Positions 11,083 to 24,500 of a stretch of 64,000 bases of DNA are shown here, piece by piece. The notes beneath the pieces were generated by a model. That model saw nothing but the letters and a program-made list of their open reading frames with translations, searched no databases and was not told the DNA's origin. Origin of the DNA: Varroa destructor (lineage: Eukaryota; Arthropoda; Arachnida; Mesostigmata; Varroidae); contig NW_019211454.1 in NCBI RefSeq assembly GCF_002443255.2, positions 5,241,858 through 5,305,857 on the forward strand, given 5' to 3'. The first letter of the stretch is position 1; every line of letters starts with the position of its first letter. The position numbers were made by a program, and so were the translations under genes.

Positions 11083-14000
11083 GCTATGATACTGATGTAT
11101 AAGGCCGTAACGAATATTTAATAGACGGCGATGGCCGAATCGGTAGCAATCAAATACAGATCAGTTACACACAGCAGGAGATGAAACGGGTATGAAGTCC
11201 AAAAGCTGTACGCGCCACCACGCCAAGCCCTGTGATGAGCGTGCCAGGCAGGATTCCTCGCCAGTGGCTAATCAATTGCCTATTATCACCGCGGTCTGGC
11301 ACGAGCCTCCCATTTCAACCACCCCACAAAGCCTTTCCGTTCTCATCTGGAAGTACCTCTTACCCAGATTCTGTTAATGGTGTGATCCTTTGAATCGGTG
11401 CGCATATACATATATTACACAGACTATCTCACAACTGCCGAAGTTGGAGAGTCCCAATCAAGGTGTATCTTATATGTCACAGTCTATACCTAGCCAGATG
11501 TGCATGCGGCATAAAATTTCAATCGTATATAATAGCATCTGCTCACTAAGAAGTCCTATAATGATTCAGTTTATTTTTTTCAGTGAGTGTTAATTGTCCT
11601 AGCTGCTTAGCCGCTATTTATCCGGGTACGTTTGAACGCATACAGTCACGATATGGCCACAGACGTAGCGACATCATAGCACACGTGGCTTACTTGTTTT
11701 ACTATAACCGCAGAAACGACAACAACACAAATAGCAATAGCAAAAGTATAGCAAAGACGATGCAGCTGACAACCCATAAACCGCTATTTTGCCTTCTTGA
11801 CCGTCGCCTTTCCTGTCTGACGCAGCTGCCGACGTGGACCAACGTGGAACCAGCATAATCATGATCATCATTTCTATCATCGTCCTACAATCAGTGGTTC
11901 CTGTAAGGGAAAAAACGACTGAAGCTGACACTGCCTGACATCAATGTCAGCCTGAACTGCGATGGGCGGTGACGGTCGCGTGGCCGCGCGTGTGACGCGC
12001 CTTTCCCAGATAGAAGTTGTTGCCGTCGTCGCCGCCGCCGCCGTCGTCAGCGCCGTTGCGTGAAGAGCCGAAGATCTCATGAAAAAACGCCACCCAGAAA
12101 AGGAGAGCTGCAAATGGGGAGTAGACCAAGACACTGAAGAACATCGTCGCATAATCTCACGTGGTCTTCTCTCCGACTTTGTCGACAAAATTCAAAGTCG
12201 CTAAGCAGCAGAAGTCCAAAGACCATGGCCATACCGCTTCGTAGAAGGAAAAGCTGGGGCAGCAACTCAGAAAGATGGAAAACCTGTCATATGAATGGTG
12301 ATCGCTGCGGTGATGGTAGTCGCTATAAACGTAATGGTCGTTTTTTCGCTGGACATACATGCATGCCCGCGACGCAGCTAGACGCTCGCTATCATATAAA
12401 ATATGTAGTTACAATGGCGAGGGGGTATGCGAATAAAGAGAGTGAATCACCGATGATAATAATTGTTTGTTAATTATTGATGATATCATTTGATATCTGA
12501 TACTTCATGAAGATCGATGATGATAAGGGATGTCATAATGATGATATTGAAAAAACAAAAAATATATATATAGGTATGTATAAACACTTGAATCGTTTAT
12601 ACTGAAATACAAAGCGTATGGCGTAAGCTTAGACGTATGTTTTCATTCTTTCCAAACAATTTTATTTCACTCGGAGATAGGGTCGAGTTGAATGTAGGTT
12701 TTGCCAGAAAATTTCAGAAAAAAAAACACGCTCCAAAGGGTTTTTTAATTAAAAACTATTTTATTTCATATTAGGAATACAGTTGGGATGAATTGGCTAT
12801 ACAGTGTTTATTGTAATATTTATTTCATTACAGAGATGCTCTAGAAACTGACCCAGTCTATCATCCGGGGTGTCGTTTTTTCTACTAAATGCTGTCAGAA
12901 AAAAAGGGAAAATCGATGGAAAATTTTAAGAAAACATGACACAGACGCAGTCAAATGCTGTTAATTTTTAGCTCAAATCAAAGGGAATGAACTGACCGTT
13001 GTGGAAAGTGTACACAGACGTTCATCTTTTGTCTACGGTGTTGTTCCTTTATGGCTATTTGTTTCGACAAATCTCTCAAGTTTTGTGCCTTGAATGGATC
13101 GTAATTTGAATGTGTTTCTCTGGGCTATACGTGTGCTTTTTTGTTTATTTAATCTTGAAACAAAACATAATCGGGCTCCGGACTAAACGTGTGTGGTATA
13201 CAAAGACGAAGCGAAATTAGCATCCCAAGTTGACTTCATTCGTCTCCCGTTAGTCAGTAGACTAGAATCCTTTTTAGAAGGAAAGCACCGACGGCCTGGA
13301 TTTCCCATAGTACGATTTTTTTCGAACTCGATGCTATGTACCCCTTTCTCTTGCGCTGCTTGTAGAGCACTCTGCCACATTTCATGCTCTTACTCTGCTT
13401 GATGATGACATGCTAGCCAAAAAAGCTTGGCAAAGAGGCCGAAAGCGACAGATCTGGCATCTTCTTCTTCTTATACGCTCTTCAGGCCCATTGCCTGTGA
13501 CTGGAGTGATCTACAGAGTGTATTCTGTCATTTGCAGGAGTCTTTTCGAAGTGTCTGCCTAGAAAAGGTACTAAAGAGCACAGCAGCTTGTCAGTCTGTC
13601 CTCTGTCCCATCTAAGCCTTCATTCTATACTGGCAATAAAAAGCAGAACTACCCCTCAGACCCCCGATTTGGCGCTCACCGAAGTCGCCTGGTGGTTCCC
13701 TGTTTCCTGCGTAAAGATCCGAAAAGCTGTCTTAAAGTGGTCTAGCAGACAACCCACGGTGTCGTCGCCGCCCCGAAACGCGCCCGAGACCAGCCCGTAC
13801 CGTGGACGACGGAACCCGGAAAACTCTTGGCACACCAATATTTATTTGCCGGGAGGTTGGATGGACGCACAAGCCGGCGAAGGACAACGCTAGCGAGTGG
13901 CTAAGTTTGTACAAGACGCTGATTATGTAACGCAGGTAGAACGCATGTGTTGACAACAGACTATGAGCAAGTCTCTTGAAAAACCTGCGCGCATGAATGG

Positions 14001-14248
14001 TAGAATCTGGGAGGCTAGAGCGGATTTGGACCTTACCTAATATATGAAAGACTGACACCATGTAAGATCAGAGTAAAATTATATCGAAATTAATTTTTTG
14101 TCATTAGAAAATCATATCCTGTGAGTTATGTACAGTTAGTTATGAAAAGAAAGCTTGTTTCGGGAAATCCATTTGTTGTTGAATCCAGAAATATGTTATG
14201 ACAAACTCCTATTTTTTTTTATATTAGCTCAGCTATCGACAAACTACG
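11083..14248. other. No recognised gene; small adjacent hairpins
   Basis: A pyrimidine run ending in CAG at 11571-11583 resembles a splice acceptor, followed by 91 open codons to 11858 containing NCPSC. No donor or homology supports an exon. Two perfect inverted repeats lie side by side: 7-bp arms AATAATT/AATTATT at 12458-12478, and GATATCA/TGATATC at 12482-12497. 11860-12400 is GC-richer with overlapping short frames. 12500-13180 is AT-rich with several A and T runs. Confidence 0.5.
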
Positions 14249-14268
14249 GTGTGTGTGTGTGTGTGTGT
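14249..14268. repeat. (GT)n microsatellite
   Basis: Ten tandem GT units in AT-rich surroundings. Confidence 0.95.
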
Positions 14269-17200
14269 TTACGTGAAAAACAAATTTCGTAATAGATCTT
14301 TATTGCTTCAGATTGACTGACAGAAAATCATCAGCTTAATTGATCTACACAAGTGACTATATCTTAGATATTACTCTTCGAGAGCCTTATACTTATAGTC
14401 AGAGTAGACTATGATCGAATAGTTCCTATGCTTCAGTTCTCATTCTGAGTGTTTTTACAGATGTATATGCAGATTTTTTAGACATGTGTCATAGCGTTAC
14501 TTGAACTAAGGAGTTGCGGCCATTTCAGTTATAGATATTGTGGCACCGCTACCGATAATGATATTGCGTAATGCATTTCCCATTACCTGTGACATGGGAC
14601 CGATGATTATATGATGAAAACGGTTCAAAGATACCTAAAGATGGCTATGATACGTAATAGAATAAATTCCTCATAACAAAAGGGAATCTGATAAGGGTCT
14701 CACTGAATATGCTCCTTCTTGAAACAGAATTTAAAAATCAGTCACAAAAAAAAACGCAGTTACCATGCCAGCTTCATGCTATAGAGTCCACCGTTTGTAC
14801 ACCTCGACAGAATCGCATGCCCTTGTCACTTCTTCGAATCCTCGCAGAGCCAATGGGCGTGGTATACAGCTGAGACGATTACTTCGCAAAACACCTTGAG
14901 TGATCACTGCAATATCTACCGTTTCGCGACTACTCAGTAATCCTCCAGCCTTATCAGAGCCACCCGGAGGCGGCTAGAGGCAGATTCCTGCATCGTATTA
15001 CGGCCCCCTCGTTCGATCAGACAACGTTAACATCATGGACCGACTTGCATCTTCAGTTCAATGGCTACCAAATATCGCAATGCGATGGATTCACCCTAGC
15101 ACACAATATTGGTATTAAAGGTCTCTACCAGTCTCAGTTTTACCGCGGAGGGCGCTCAGCGCATCTGGGGCTGCTCTATCTGCAGATTCTTTCTATACGC
15201 TCTCTTATGCGGACATATCTGAAACCTCACCTACCTGTTTGGGCCAGTAGGCTGTATAATAAGCGAAGAAGCGAAGACGATCGTTAGGGAAAACCAAGAA
15301 CGAGACACTACATGTCCTCCGCAGCACTACAAGCCCATGTTTTGGTGAGCAGTCATCCATCTTAACTCTCTCTGGAAGATTTCGAGAGCTTCTAGCTTGA
15401 AGGGAGCTAAAGTCGACGAGAATATTATCTGTTCTTCCCCTCAAATAATCAAAGCTCTGCTTGCGTAGAGTAATGCGTTCATCAAAATACCAGCCATGTC
15501 AGCTAGACAGGAGCAGAGAAGTTCTATCGTTTGTGCTTTAAGCTGCGATGAACTTGTTTTGTGTCGTTTAGTCATTAAGCTGATTAGTTTTTGGCCAAAA
15601 AACCTACTTGATCTTAGAGTTCTATTCAGTTTGTATTCCCTCGCATAAACCCTGTCCTATAAATTTCTCTCGCCTGCGACGATCACTCAGATCTTGACCT
15701 TTAGACTGATTAGCAAGATGTGGAAAGGCCTATCTGAAGGTTTAATATCGCTATAGATATTAATATGAGAAATGGAGTATTTTGCGGCTTCGACCAAGGG
15801 AGACGCTGGGCCTGCTAAGACCGATAGGGATCTCGAACACTTGTGTATGGGAAAGTAATTGGTTTGCTGAAAGGCAAAGCAAAATTAAGGATGAATTTAG
15901 CTGGTTGTGATTGAGCTAAATTAAATCTGGTGTGGGGGATATTGCGGATCACCAAACTGCCTATTGATGGTTCATGATTGTTCGGTTATATGAAATAGGA
16001 CGTCATCATTATAATTAGTATGGATAAGGATTTTGCCAGCAAACAAGACAGCAGACGTGTCCATTAAATAGAGTCGTCAAATAACGTGTAATTCGGTAGG
16101 TTACCGAGATGAGACACCGCTACGTTGCTATTTTAGGAAAAGGGTTTACAAGGAAAACATCGCGGTTTTTTTTTAAATCAAACAATACACTTTTGTTACA
16201 ACTTTTAGGCTTCTGTGGTGTTATGTAAAAGCCCACTCAAGCATACGTAAACTCGGTAAATTACACAAAAATAAGAAGGCCATAATTCATCTGAAAAATA
16301 TTTAAATCATTTTTAAAAATACGCGCCAAACAAATGGTTTCGATCAACTTCTACACACATATGGAACGAAAGACGTGTTGTAAATATCTTTTTTTTGATC
16401 TTAGTTAAAATTACATAGCCATAAGCATGCTCAAAGACGGATCTTAACGTACTTATAAGTAAGTAGCACCTTCACTGGCCTACCTTGTTGTCAGACTTGT
16501 GAAATAATGTTTTTGTCTTTATATAAGCAAAATGATAAACAGAATAAGTAATAATCGAAGTGGCCGGCGGAGAACCAAAGTTCATCAAGTGGTCAGCGAA
16601 ACATTTGCCGTTACCTTTAGTAGTAACAAGAAAGGCTCATTGCCTACGTACTTACTATTAAAGGTGAAATTACATATAGAGAAAAAAGCTAGAATAAGCA
16701 ATCTGAGCCTATTTAGCAATACTTCTTCGTTACAACTATAATATATCATTTTAGCATTTAGTACCCTCTTTAAATGTTCTGATTTCGTTTCACATTCTTC
16801 ATTGGTCCCTATTTGGGCCGCGCTTTTATCTCCCAGCATAGCTTTTTACTGCTTTTAAGTTGTTCTCTCTAATGAATTAATACGAAGTTGCCTACAATCC
16901 CCGTTTGCCAGGTTTTTGCCTTTCTTGATGCGCCCTGCTCATTGTGCTATTCAGTATAATTCTCGCAACCAACAACTAGCTTGCCACTTAATCCTGTGCG
17001 GCGCACATCCCAGTGGCGCGTTGTTCCAGTGCTTCCATCATCGTCTTCACTTCTTTGTCCCATCTAGACCCCCGTGCTGCCTGTGATCCCCCTTTCTTCG
17101 CAGTGCTCCTTGCTATGCACATTGCTTCGGTGCAGCGGAATGAGTCGCTGCTGTGGCGGCCTTCAGACAGACGCACTTCGTCTTTTTTTTTTCCTATTTG

Positions 17201-17307
17201 CCCGCTCTACTCACTCTATCGACCCACTCTATTCCCGCCACCCTTCTTTATGCTTGTAAGCGAATGAAGCCGTCCAGTTCCGCTGGTCTCTGTGAACTAC
17301 CTTCTAC
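14269..17307. other. No recognised gene
   Basis: Mostly AT-rich sequence dense in stops. The part 14760-15450 is less AT-rich but gives only short frames with no known resemblance. T and A runs occur at 14210-14220, 14745-14754 and 16166-16175. No RNA gene was found. Confidence 0.6.
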
Positions 17308-17320
17308 ATATATATATATA
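17308..17320. repeat. Short (TA)n tract
   Basis: Six AT/TA units, followed at about 17325-17345 by a GTGTGYGTGT-type imperfect GT run. Confidence 0.85.
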
Positions 17321-17890
17321 GCGGTGTGCGTGTGTCTGTGTGTTTCTGGGTCACGTGCACAGTGTCAACTCTGGGAACCACCTCTTAGAGTCCTCCTAGA
17401 ACTTCTCGGCGACGCTGGCCGAAGCGTTCCATATGAGTTGAACGATACACACAACATTCACATAGAATTTAGATAGTGCAGATGTATAGTTGACTGAGTT
17501 TTGGCTTACCGCTAGAGTCTGTGTCAGTGATTTGACAGTACTTTTGGCAGGTCTAACAGGAAACAGCTGCATGTACGAGCAAGCGAAGGTAATGAAATGG
17601 GTCGCACTCTTTTCTTGGCAACCGTGAGTATCGTAGACTCATCAAATACTATTGAAAATTGACGATCATTATCTGATGGTAGACCTCGGAAACGAATAAC
17701 ACAGTCTTCGAATAACGAAGGTGTCTACAAACATGAAGCTGACGGATAATTGAAGCTACGAATCCACTGTCCTCATACACATTGTTAGGAAGTGCATTTT
17801 AGCCGTCCTAGCCCGCAATATTGTTGCAACCACTTCGTACGTCCTGTCCTTCTTGAGTAGCAATAACATCTGCTTTAGTTTTACATCATT
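17321..17890. other. No recognised gene
   Basis: An imperfect GT-rich run is followed by anonymous sequence with short frames only. Confidence 0.55.
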
Positions 17891-17914
17891 TATATATATA
17901 TATATATATATATA
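17891..17914. repeat. (TA)n microsatellite
   Basis: Twelve tandem TA units. On the minus strand they read as an Ile-Tyr repeat, a repeat artefact. Confidence 0.95.
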
Positions 17915-20054
17915 GATAACATCTCCTGAAAAAAGGCCAGCTATGTACACATGCCTGTTAGACCTATACTCGCGCGCATGTATGCGGCTCTATTCGAAGT
18001 AACCAGCTCTCCGTCTATTTATTTCATTTACGTAACAATAAATCATTTACAAAGCGGCGGTCATCGAAGCAGTCACGAACTGCTGATAGCGCCAGTCTGA
18101 AGTCATTGCGCCTCGCCAGCCACGATAATGGCGTAACAACTCCACAGTCCAATCAACAAACCGTAAACAACAACTGGATTGCTTGCCAAACCATCACTCT
18201 CGAGCAATTCTTATTCTTGCCGGCATCGAGTACGCTATACTGCTGCTAACTAGCTAATAGACTATATGTTTATCGGGACCCGCAGCGGTGGGCGCCCTGT
18301 AGGGGCAAAATACGTGGTTCTGCGTGGCCCCACGTTATTAGTGATTCAGTACCAAATTCATGGATGGTTGCTTACGAGAAAGGCGGTGGGCGAAGCTTGT
18401 CATTTGGGACAGGCAGACAAAAAGTATCTCGGAGAACTTTTCAATGAGTGACAACGCATGGTCCTTAGTTATTACTCTTGCCTATCAACTCCCGCCAATA
18501 CTTTGCTGTTATAGTATTGTGTTGGAGCCGTACCATAGCTGGTTAGCTCCTAATTATCCATTAGGATGCTAGTCGTATTTCTCATATGTGTGTTATAATT
18601 GATGAAGCGACGAAGATTTTCAGCAACGAAGAATAGGCTATCTTCTGAATCAATGGCGTTGTAGTTTGAAAGGGGGAACCGTAACAAAGTCTCTATTTGC
18701 ACAACATAGGTGCGCTTATTAGCCTATTTTGTCGAAACCATTAGCGGGTTGTTGCTTGTGAGATTGGTTTAATGTTGATAGAATCAGGATACAAAACGCT
18801 AAACAGCTCTAGTTATTTCAATAAATTGTTGCCATCTTCGCTGTCTGTGTGTGCGTATCGAAATTTCTAGCGGCTGCTAACGAATATATAAGCTAAGTGG
18901 GTTTATCGCCTCAAGTAAACGTTACGCTTCACACGCCTCATGGTCCCGTATCGTACGCAACTAATCGTGCGACTCTATGCTCAACCTCAACCTGGATCCA
19001 ACCTCACCTGATGTCTTCAAATTTGGTATACAAGCTCGTTATCTTTGCACTATCACGATGATGCGACAACCCAGTTGTCCGAACTTTGGACCCAGTCGCA
19101 TGCCCATACGTGTATTCGATGTACAACTTCTGTAAAAAGTCCATTTCGTTACCAATAATGCCAATTAGCAAACGAGTGCTGGCCTCATTCTTGACTTCGT
19201 CATTCCTTTCCGTCTATTTTCTTTTAGAATACCCGCGAAGATTTAACCGTCCGAATTTATAATAATCCAGAACTCGCTCCCATATTCCTAATTTTTTGAT
19301 ACACCAAGTCGCAGAGCGGTTATCATATGACATCAGATGCGTTCGTTCGCTAGATGCAACGTAGAAACAAAGAAAAGAAGGGACAAAAAATGTTGGTAAA
19401 TTTTGTCGTCCTAGAAAGTTAGACACTTGTTTCTGTTCCTCCAGTTTCGTATCCGATGCTGACCCTCAAACGCAAGCGAAAGTGAGCTACCTCTTTGTAT
19501 TACTGCACATCGTATTCGCAACGAATCAGGATGCGGTGCAGGAACAGTGTACCTGTAAGCCTCGTCGTCCTATTACACATTATGTATTGTAGGTATTAGA
19601 ACTTGCTCTCTTTCTTCGCTATGCGTCGACGTCTCAACGAATTGAAATGAGTATTATTACACATTTACTCGTCTGCCGACCGCTATTGCGTTGATGCTTG
19701 CGAACGAAGGCTAATTTAGAAATGAGCTCCTGTGGAAAACAGGTACTCCCTCTGGCCCTGGGACGTAAGTGCCCCAATGTTTCATTGCTAACTCACGCAG
19801 CTCTGTTTTTCATGCTGCTGAATCCTTTCTTCGCGGACTCAAGGCAATGCAGCAGTAACAATAGTAGTAGTAGCAGCGTACCGGCATTGCTAGTTCTGCT
19901 GCTCCTCCTGACCGGTTTCGCTTCGATTCATCGCGTCTTATAGGCTGTGCGACCACGGCTGTTCGAACAGGGACAAGATGTCTGCCGCCGTCGTCATCAC
20001 CGGCCTACCTGCAGTGCCTGTCTGTCCGCCTATGTAGCAGTGTATCCGAGTGTC
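17915..20054. other. No recognised gene
   Basis: About 2.1 kb with short open frames (for example 18266-18451 and 18360-18572) that resemble nothing I know. A GTAGTAGTAGCAGC tract lies at about 19863-19878. No promoter or RNA gene was recognised. Confidence 0.55.
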
Positions 20055-20073
20055 TGTGTGTGTGTGTGTGTGT
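20055..20073. repeat. (TG)n microsatellite
   Basis: About nine and a half TG units, preceded by TGTC. Confidence 0.92.
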
Positions 20074-20477
20074 ATGTCATTCCTGTGTACAGCAAGTCTG
20101 GCTGATTCTCCATATCGTCCTCTTCGTCATCGGTTCCCTTTTTCTTATAGGTCTGCCGTCGTCCTGCTGGGCCTGTTTCTTACCACTAGGCCACCCGGCC
20201 CGCCAAGTTGGGAAGTGGAGGGATGTACGGTGTAGCTGGAGAGTACCCACCCGCCGGTCGCTGGGTTTCCCGGTCGATGCCAGTTACTACAGCTAGAGAA
20301 TGGCACTAGCTGTGCTGGCAGGCTCGGCTGGCCTGCGTTCTTCGGGGTAGCTTCTAGCCGCCCGGTCGGTTGCAGTGGATGGCCGCCCTAAAGAGCGGTG
20401 GTTCCCCCAACACACCGAGGTAAAGGCAAAGGATGGGGGAAGTTAGGCAGTAGACGGCTGTGTACTGCAAAGGCAAT

Positions 20478-20510
<33 letters not shown>
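20478..20510. repeat. (AGC)11 trinucleotide microsatellite
   Basis: Eleven perfect AGC units. On the minus strand they read as polyleucine in a short frame. The array lies just upstream of the GC-richer block that may contain pol fragments. Confidence 0.95.
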
Positions 20511-20513
<3 letters not shown>

Positions 20514-20559
20514 TTCTCTATTCTAAGCGATACGTGGGCCTGTCGTGGGCGCGGGCTGT

Positions 20560-21531
20560 CGAAGGGCAAAAATGGGACATGAGGGCGACCAATCGTTGGC
20601 CGAGCGTTTTGTCTGAAGGAGGGGGCAGTCGAGGGAGCGGGCAAGGCCTTTCAGCGGAAACACGCCCATTGGTGCCCCGAACTGTTCCCGATGCCCTTCG
20701 GCAGGGGCGCTTGTGTGCATTCATGATGATAGGAGCGTAGAGAACAAGGAAGAGCTCTGTCTGCTGTGCTCTCTCCACTAGCCCCACACTACTAGACTAG
20801 TGTAGTGCGGCCAGGGCAGCAGCTCTTGCTTGCTGCCTACCTCCCTTGCTTAGCATCGTGGGCTCTCGAACAGACAGCTTAAGCTGCTCAGAGGAAGAAA
20901 AAGGTCGAAACTCTTCGTCGAAAACGAAGCTTTTCCTAGGCGGTGGCACGCCCGTACCCACTGCTCTCTATGAATTGGCATGGCTGGCAAAGGCGATGAC
21001 CATGGTGGAGCGACAGCTATTGGCAGTTGAAGATACTGCAGGGACCACTGTGCCGAAAAGAGATTTACCAGCGAAGCTCAGCATGGCGGAGCAGCTCAAG
21101 GAGGCACGGCAGGCTGGGCCTGCGATGGAAAAAGAAACGAAAAGGATAGGACGGCCGCACTGACCCGCTAGAGCCTAAGTTAGAAATATAGGCAAGGACT
21201 GTATCTTGGACTAGGCGACAGCTCTTAGACCGCTGCCTTAACAGCATGGAGGCGCAAGCGAAGCGGCCCGCTGTTGACGCTGAATGTTCACAGATATTTC
21301 CGCCCTACAGTAGCGGGTGCTCCCCTGAGTAACAAACTGGCAGAGTCCAAAGTCTCCTTAACAGGGGAGGGTGAAGGAGGAACTCAGCCAACCCAGTTTA
21401 TCCAGTGGCCGATAGGGGCTGGCCTGTCTCCGGACTTTGCATCGTCCAATGGTCTGCCAAGACCAAGCCGCTTAAGTAAACGGAGCAGAAGAAGTTTCAT
21501 TTGGAAGGCTTTACTAACGGAGGATAGCTGA
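20560..21531 (+). pseudogene. Possible decayed Ty3/gypsy pol (RT, RNase H, integrase N-terminus)
   Basis: This GC-richer block of about 1 kb carries, in order on the plus strand but in different frames, fragments resembling a gypsy pol. DMRATN near 20577-20594 is like D-Y-R-x-L-N. KAFQRKHAHWCPELFPMPFG (about 20643-20702) is like K-T-A-F...E-F-x-V-M-P-F-G, with MPFG exact. VERQLLAVE near 21008-21034 is like the RNase H block E-x-E-L-L-A-V. LSMAEQLKEARQ...GRP (21078-21160) is like the linker before integrase. A frame at 21274-21531 includes QFIQWPIG (like the F-x-W-P-G zinc-finger region). The Y-x-D-D block is not visible and the RT part is about half the usual length. Order and GC content favour a relic, but single matches are weak and chance is possible. 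Confidence 0.35.
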
Positions 21532-24500
21532 GACACACAATTAAGCCATAATATGTGATTTACAAAAATAGACTTGTTATTAGTATAATTATACAATTTT
21601 AAAGTCGTCTGATAAAATTTGTTCTTTGTTGATTCTCAGTATCAGATTAGGGTTCTCCGGTTCGGAAAGGACATAGCTCGTTACAATGCTTCCATGATCA
21701 TAGGTGTCCTTTTATTTTATTGCAACGTGTCGCTGCAAGCATCTTTGCACTCTAATATAAAGATGTATTTTGATAGAAACCGCAGATATGCCCGCGGCAA
21801 CTTCACATAGAACAGATCAATAGAGTAGACACTTTAATTTCCGGAGTATAAAGATAACCCTAATGCGTGGGTGGCAGCGTTTGCAGGGTCTGCGCTTGCG
21901 TCAAGGTAACGCATGAGAAGGACGCGACGAGTGTTACGTACCGGACCGTATAACACTAATTTGAAGAGAAAACATACGACGATTAAGGCATATAGAAAGG
22001 CTTGACACCAATACCCATTCGACTGTTCAGCCAATGTTCGAGGGTCAGCCGCCACATCCATCTGGGTCGCGGTACATGTCAGGCGGTGTCTGGCTGTTCC
22101 TTCTTTTTCTATCACTTCTTTTCAATGTCTGGCTCACGTTGCACGTATGGAGCACGGCTTCCGGAGTTTATCGACTAACTCGCCTACTAAGCATCAGTTG
22201 CCCGTGGTTTACGTTGCGTAGTACTCGATACTACAAAGGACTGCGCCGGCGTCACCTTCGACCCCATTAGACAGCCTCTGAGTATTTCGGTTTGTGTACG
22301 AGCTGTCTGCTCCTTCGACGTGCATTCGGCGTCAGTGACATTCCGCTTCCGACAACTACGTCCCGTTCACGTTACAGCTCACTTGGAATCGGTGCGCCAC
22401 AGTTTTGCTAGTTACTAGGCAGCCTAGTCGTTTGGTTGGTTGGTGAGCTGAGTGAATGAATGAAAGAAAAGCTGTCCTTTCCCTCTTGTCGTTCTTCTTT
22501 CCCCTTTATTGTGTCTAAACAATCAAAATGCACAACGGACGACAAAGTCATCCGACAAAAGCGCCTCGATGGTGGTGTGAACACAAAGGACAGCTGGTAG
22601 CAGCAGTCATCACCGCCGCCAAGCGGACAGCTGAGATCCAGCGAGAGCCGAGAGTGACGAATGGAGGACCGAACGAGAGACGGCGGCTAGTCGACCCGAT
22701 TGAGCGACGCAGCAGGGAAGACCAGCCAATCAAGCAGCGGCTATGCAGATTGCGGCAGGGATCAGACGAATGAGCAAAGCAGCAGCCGTCTTCAATGAAA
22801 TCTTTTTCAATAGATTTCTATTCATATTACGACGACGGTAGCTGACGGTGCTGCTGCTGCTGCTGCACAGGCGGCAGCGGCAACGTCGACAACGCTAACA
22901 CGATCAACAGCAGCATGGTGATGGCACGGAGACACCGGCGACACCAGTCGCGGACATATATGTACATTGGGTCCCGCCGTATAAAGCCGGCCTTCTGAGC
23001 GGGCACCCTCCCAGTTCGCGATGGACTCTCGTCGGTGGGCGCCATCATAGTTGCTTAGCTGTGGACCGTCCTCGCGATCATTGTCGTAGTTTGTGTTCGA
23101 AGATAACGACGAGGTGACGGCTGCATCAGGAAGAAAAAAAAAAACGGAAACGAGAGGGAGAACGAAAGATAGAAGATCCTAGTCAAGATCCCGAACAAGA
23201 CTCGAACCAAACCCTGGCCGCGCTTTGGAAGAACTAAAAAAGACGACTTCTGCTAAGTGTATTTCCGTTAGACGTTATGGCTGCGAGCTAAACTCCCTCT
23301 ATTTTCGATATATACTGCTAGGGCGAACTTGACGCCAGTTGTATGTAGGTTTTCTGCAAAAGTCGTATATAATCTCCGCTCCGTGAGTCTTCCTTTAAAC
23401 AAACCTTGTAGTTGCGGAATCTACGTCACCGTGTCCAGAAACGTTGGAAAAAATCAATGGGCATAGGCGAGGCCGAAACATTGTTGTGTTACACAGCCAA
23501 CGTCAATCAGTTTGCTTCCTGACAATTTTCTAGTCGGTAAACGTGGCCGGCTGTCTGTCTCTTTTGTCAACCAGCTGCGTCCTCTTCCCGGTTCTCGGGC
23601 ATTTCCACTTACGATATTTTTCTATAGTGTCGATTAGCGACGGATGTTGCGCTTGCGGGAAATCCTACCAACAATTAAGACCGTGTTGGTGATCTTACCC
23701 CTGCGCCCAGTCAAGTATCTTCAATAACCAGGAAGAAAAATCAACAGCCAATTACGAAATGGGACTATTCGAAACATTTTAATTTGTGCTCGTCTACCAT
23801 ACTGCTTTTCTGCAATCAGTCCCAAAGGTAGCGGCGGTAAACCTCAGTACCCTATAGTCGTGTGCAATGGAGGAGCGGAGCGAGAGGCGAGAAGGCCGAA
23901 TAGAGAAAAGTACGCTGATCGATCCCACCGTCGACGAGCACCTCACACGTGTTGATTAACTTCTGTTATTTTCATTCTCGTTTTTTCTGTTTGTGCGCAT
24001 CTCTTCGTTGCTCACGTTGGAAGATGTATGAGGCTTTTATCATTGGCAATCTCACGAGTGTGGCTTTTGCCATGTGCGCGAATACAAAGCTTGGACGCAA
24101 TTAGCTAGAACGAGAACATCTTGCGGACATCGACGTTTATCGTTGTAGATATAATGTATAAATGATGTTTTTCTTTTTTTAATAAGCGTGATATTTTTTT
24201 GCGCATGTTCTGTCTGGCTAATTAGCTTTCATTTTCTCGATCCTCCGTTAGCTTTGAGAGTAATGCTATACGTTGCTATGGCTGCGCGCATCCAATCGTT
24301 TTTCTAAGTGTATCCGTATTTGGCATGTGCCATTGTTTGAGTATCGTGTTGTAGATCAGATCATTACTTACAGTCTATAAAGCAAGAGCAAGCGACAGCT
24401 CAAGTGGCAAAGATCGAACCAAGCTACCAAAATGACGCCCCAATAACCGCAGCTATTTTTTGGATCCCTTCTGGCCTCTGGCAACCAATGCGTCAACGGA

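Noticed and set aside
23195..23215. B-box-like GGTTCGAGTCT on the minus strand
   Set aside because: No A box at the right distance and no similarity to the two SINE-like copies beyond the box.
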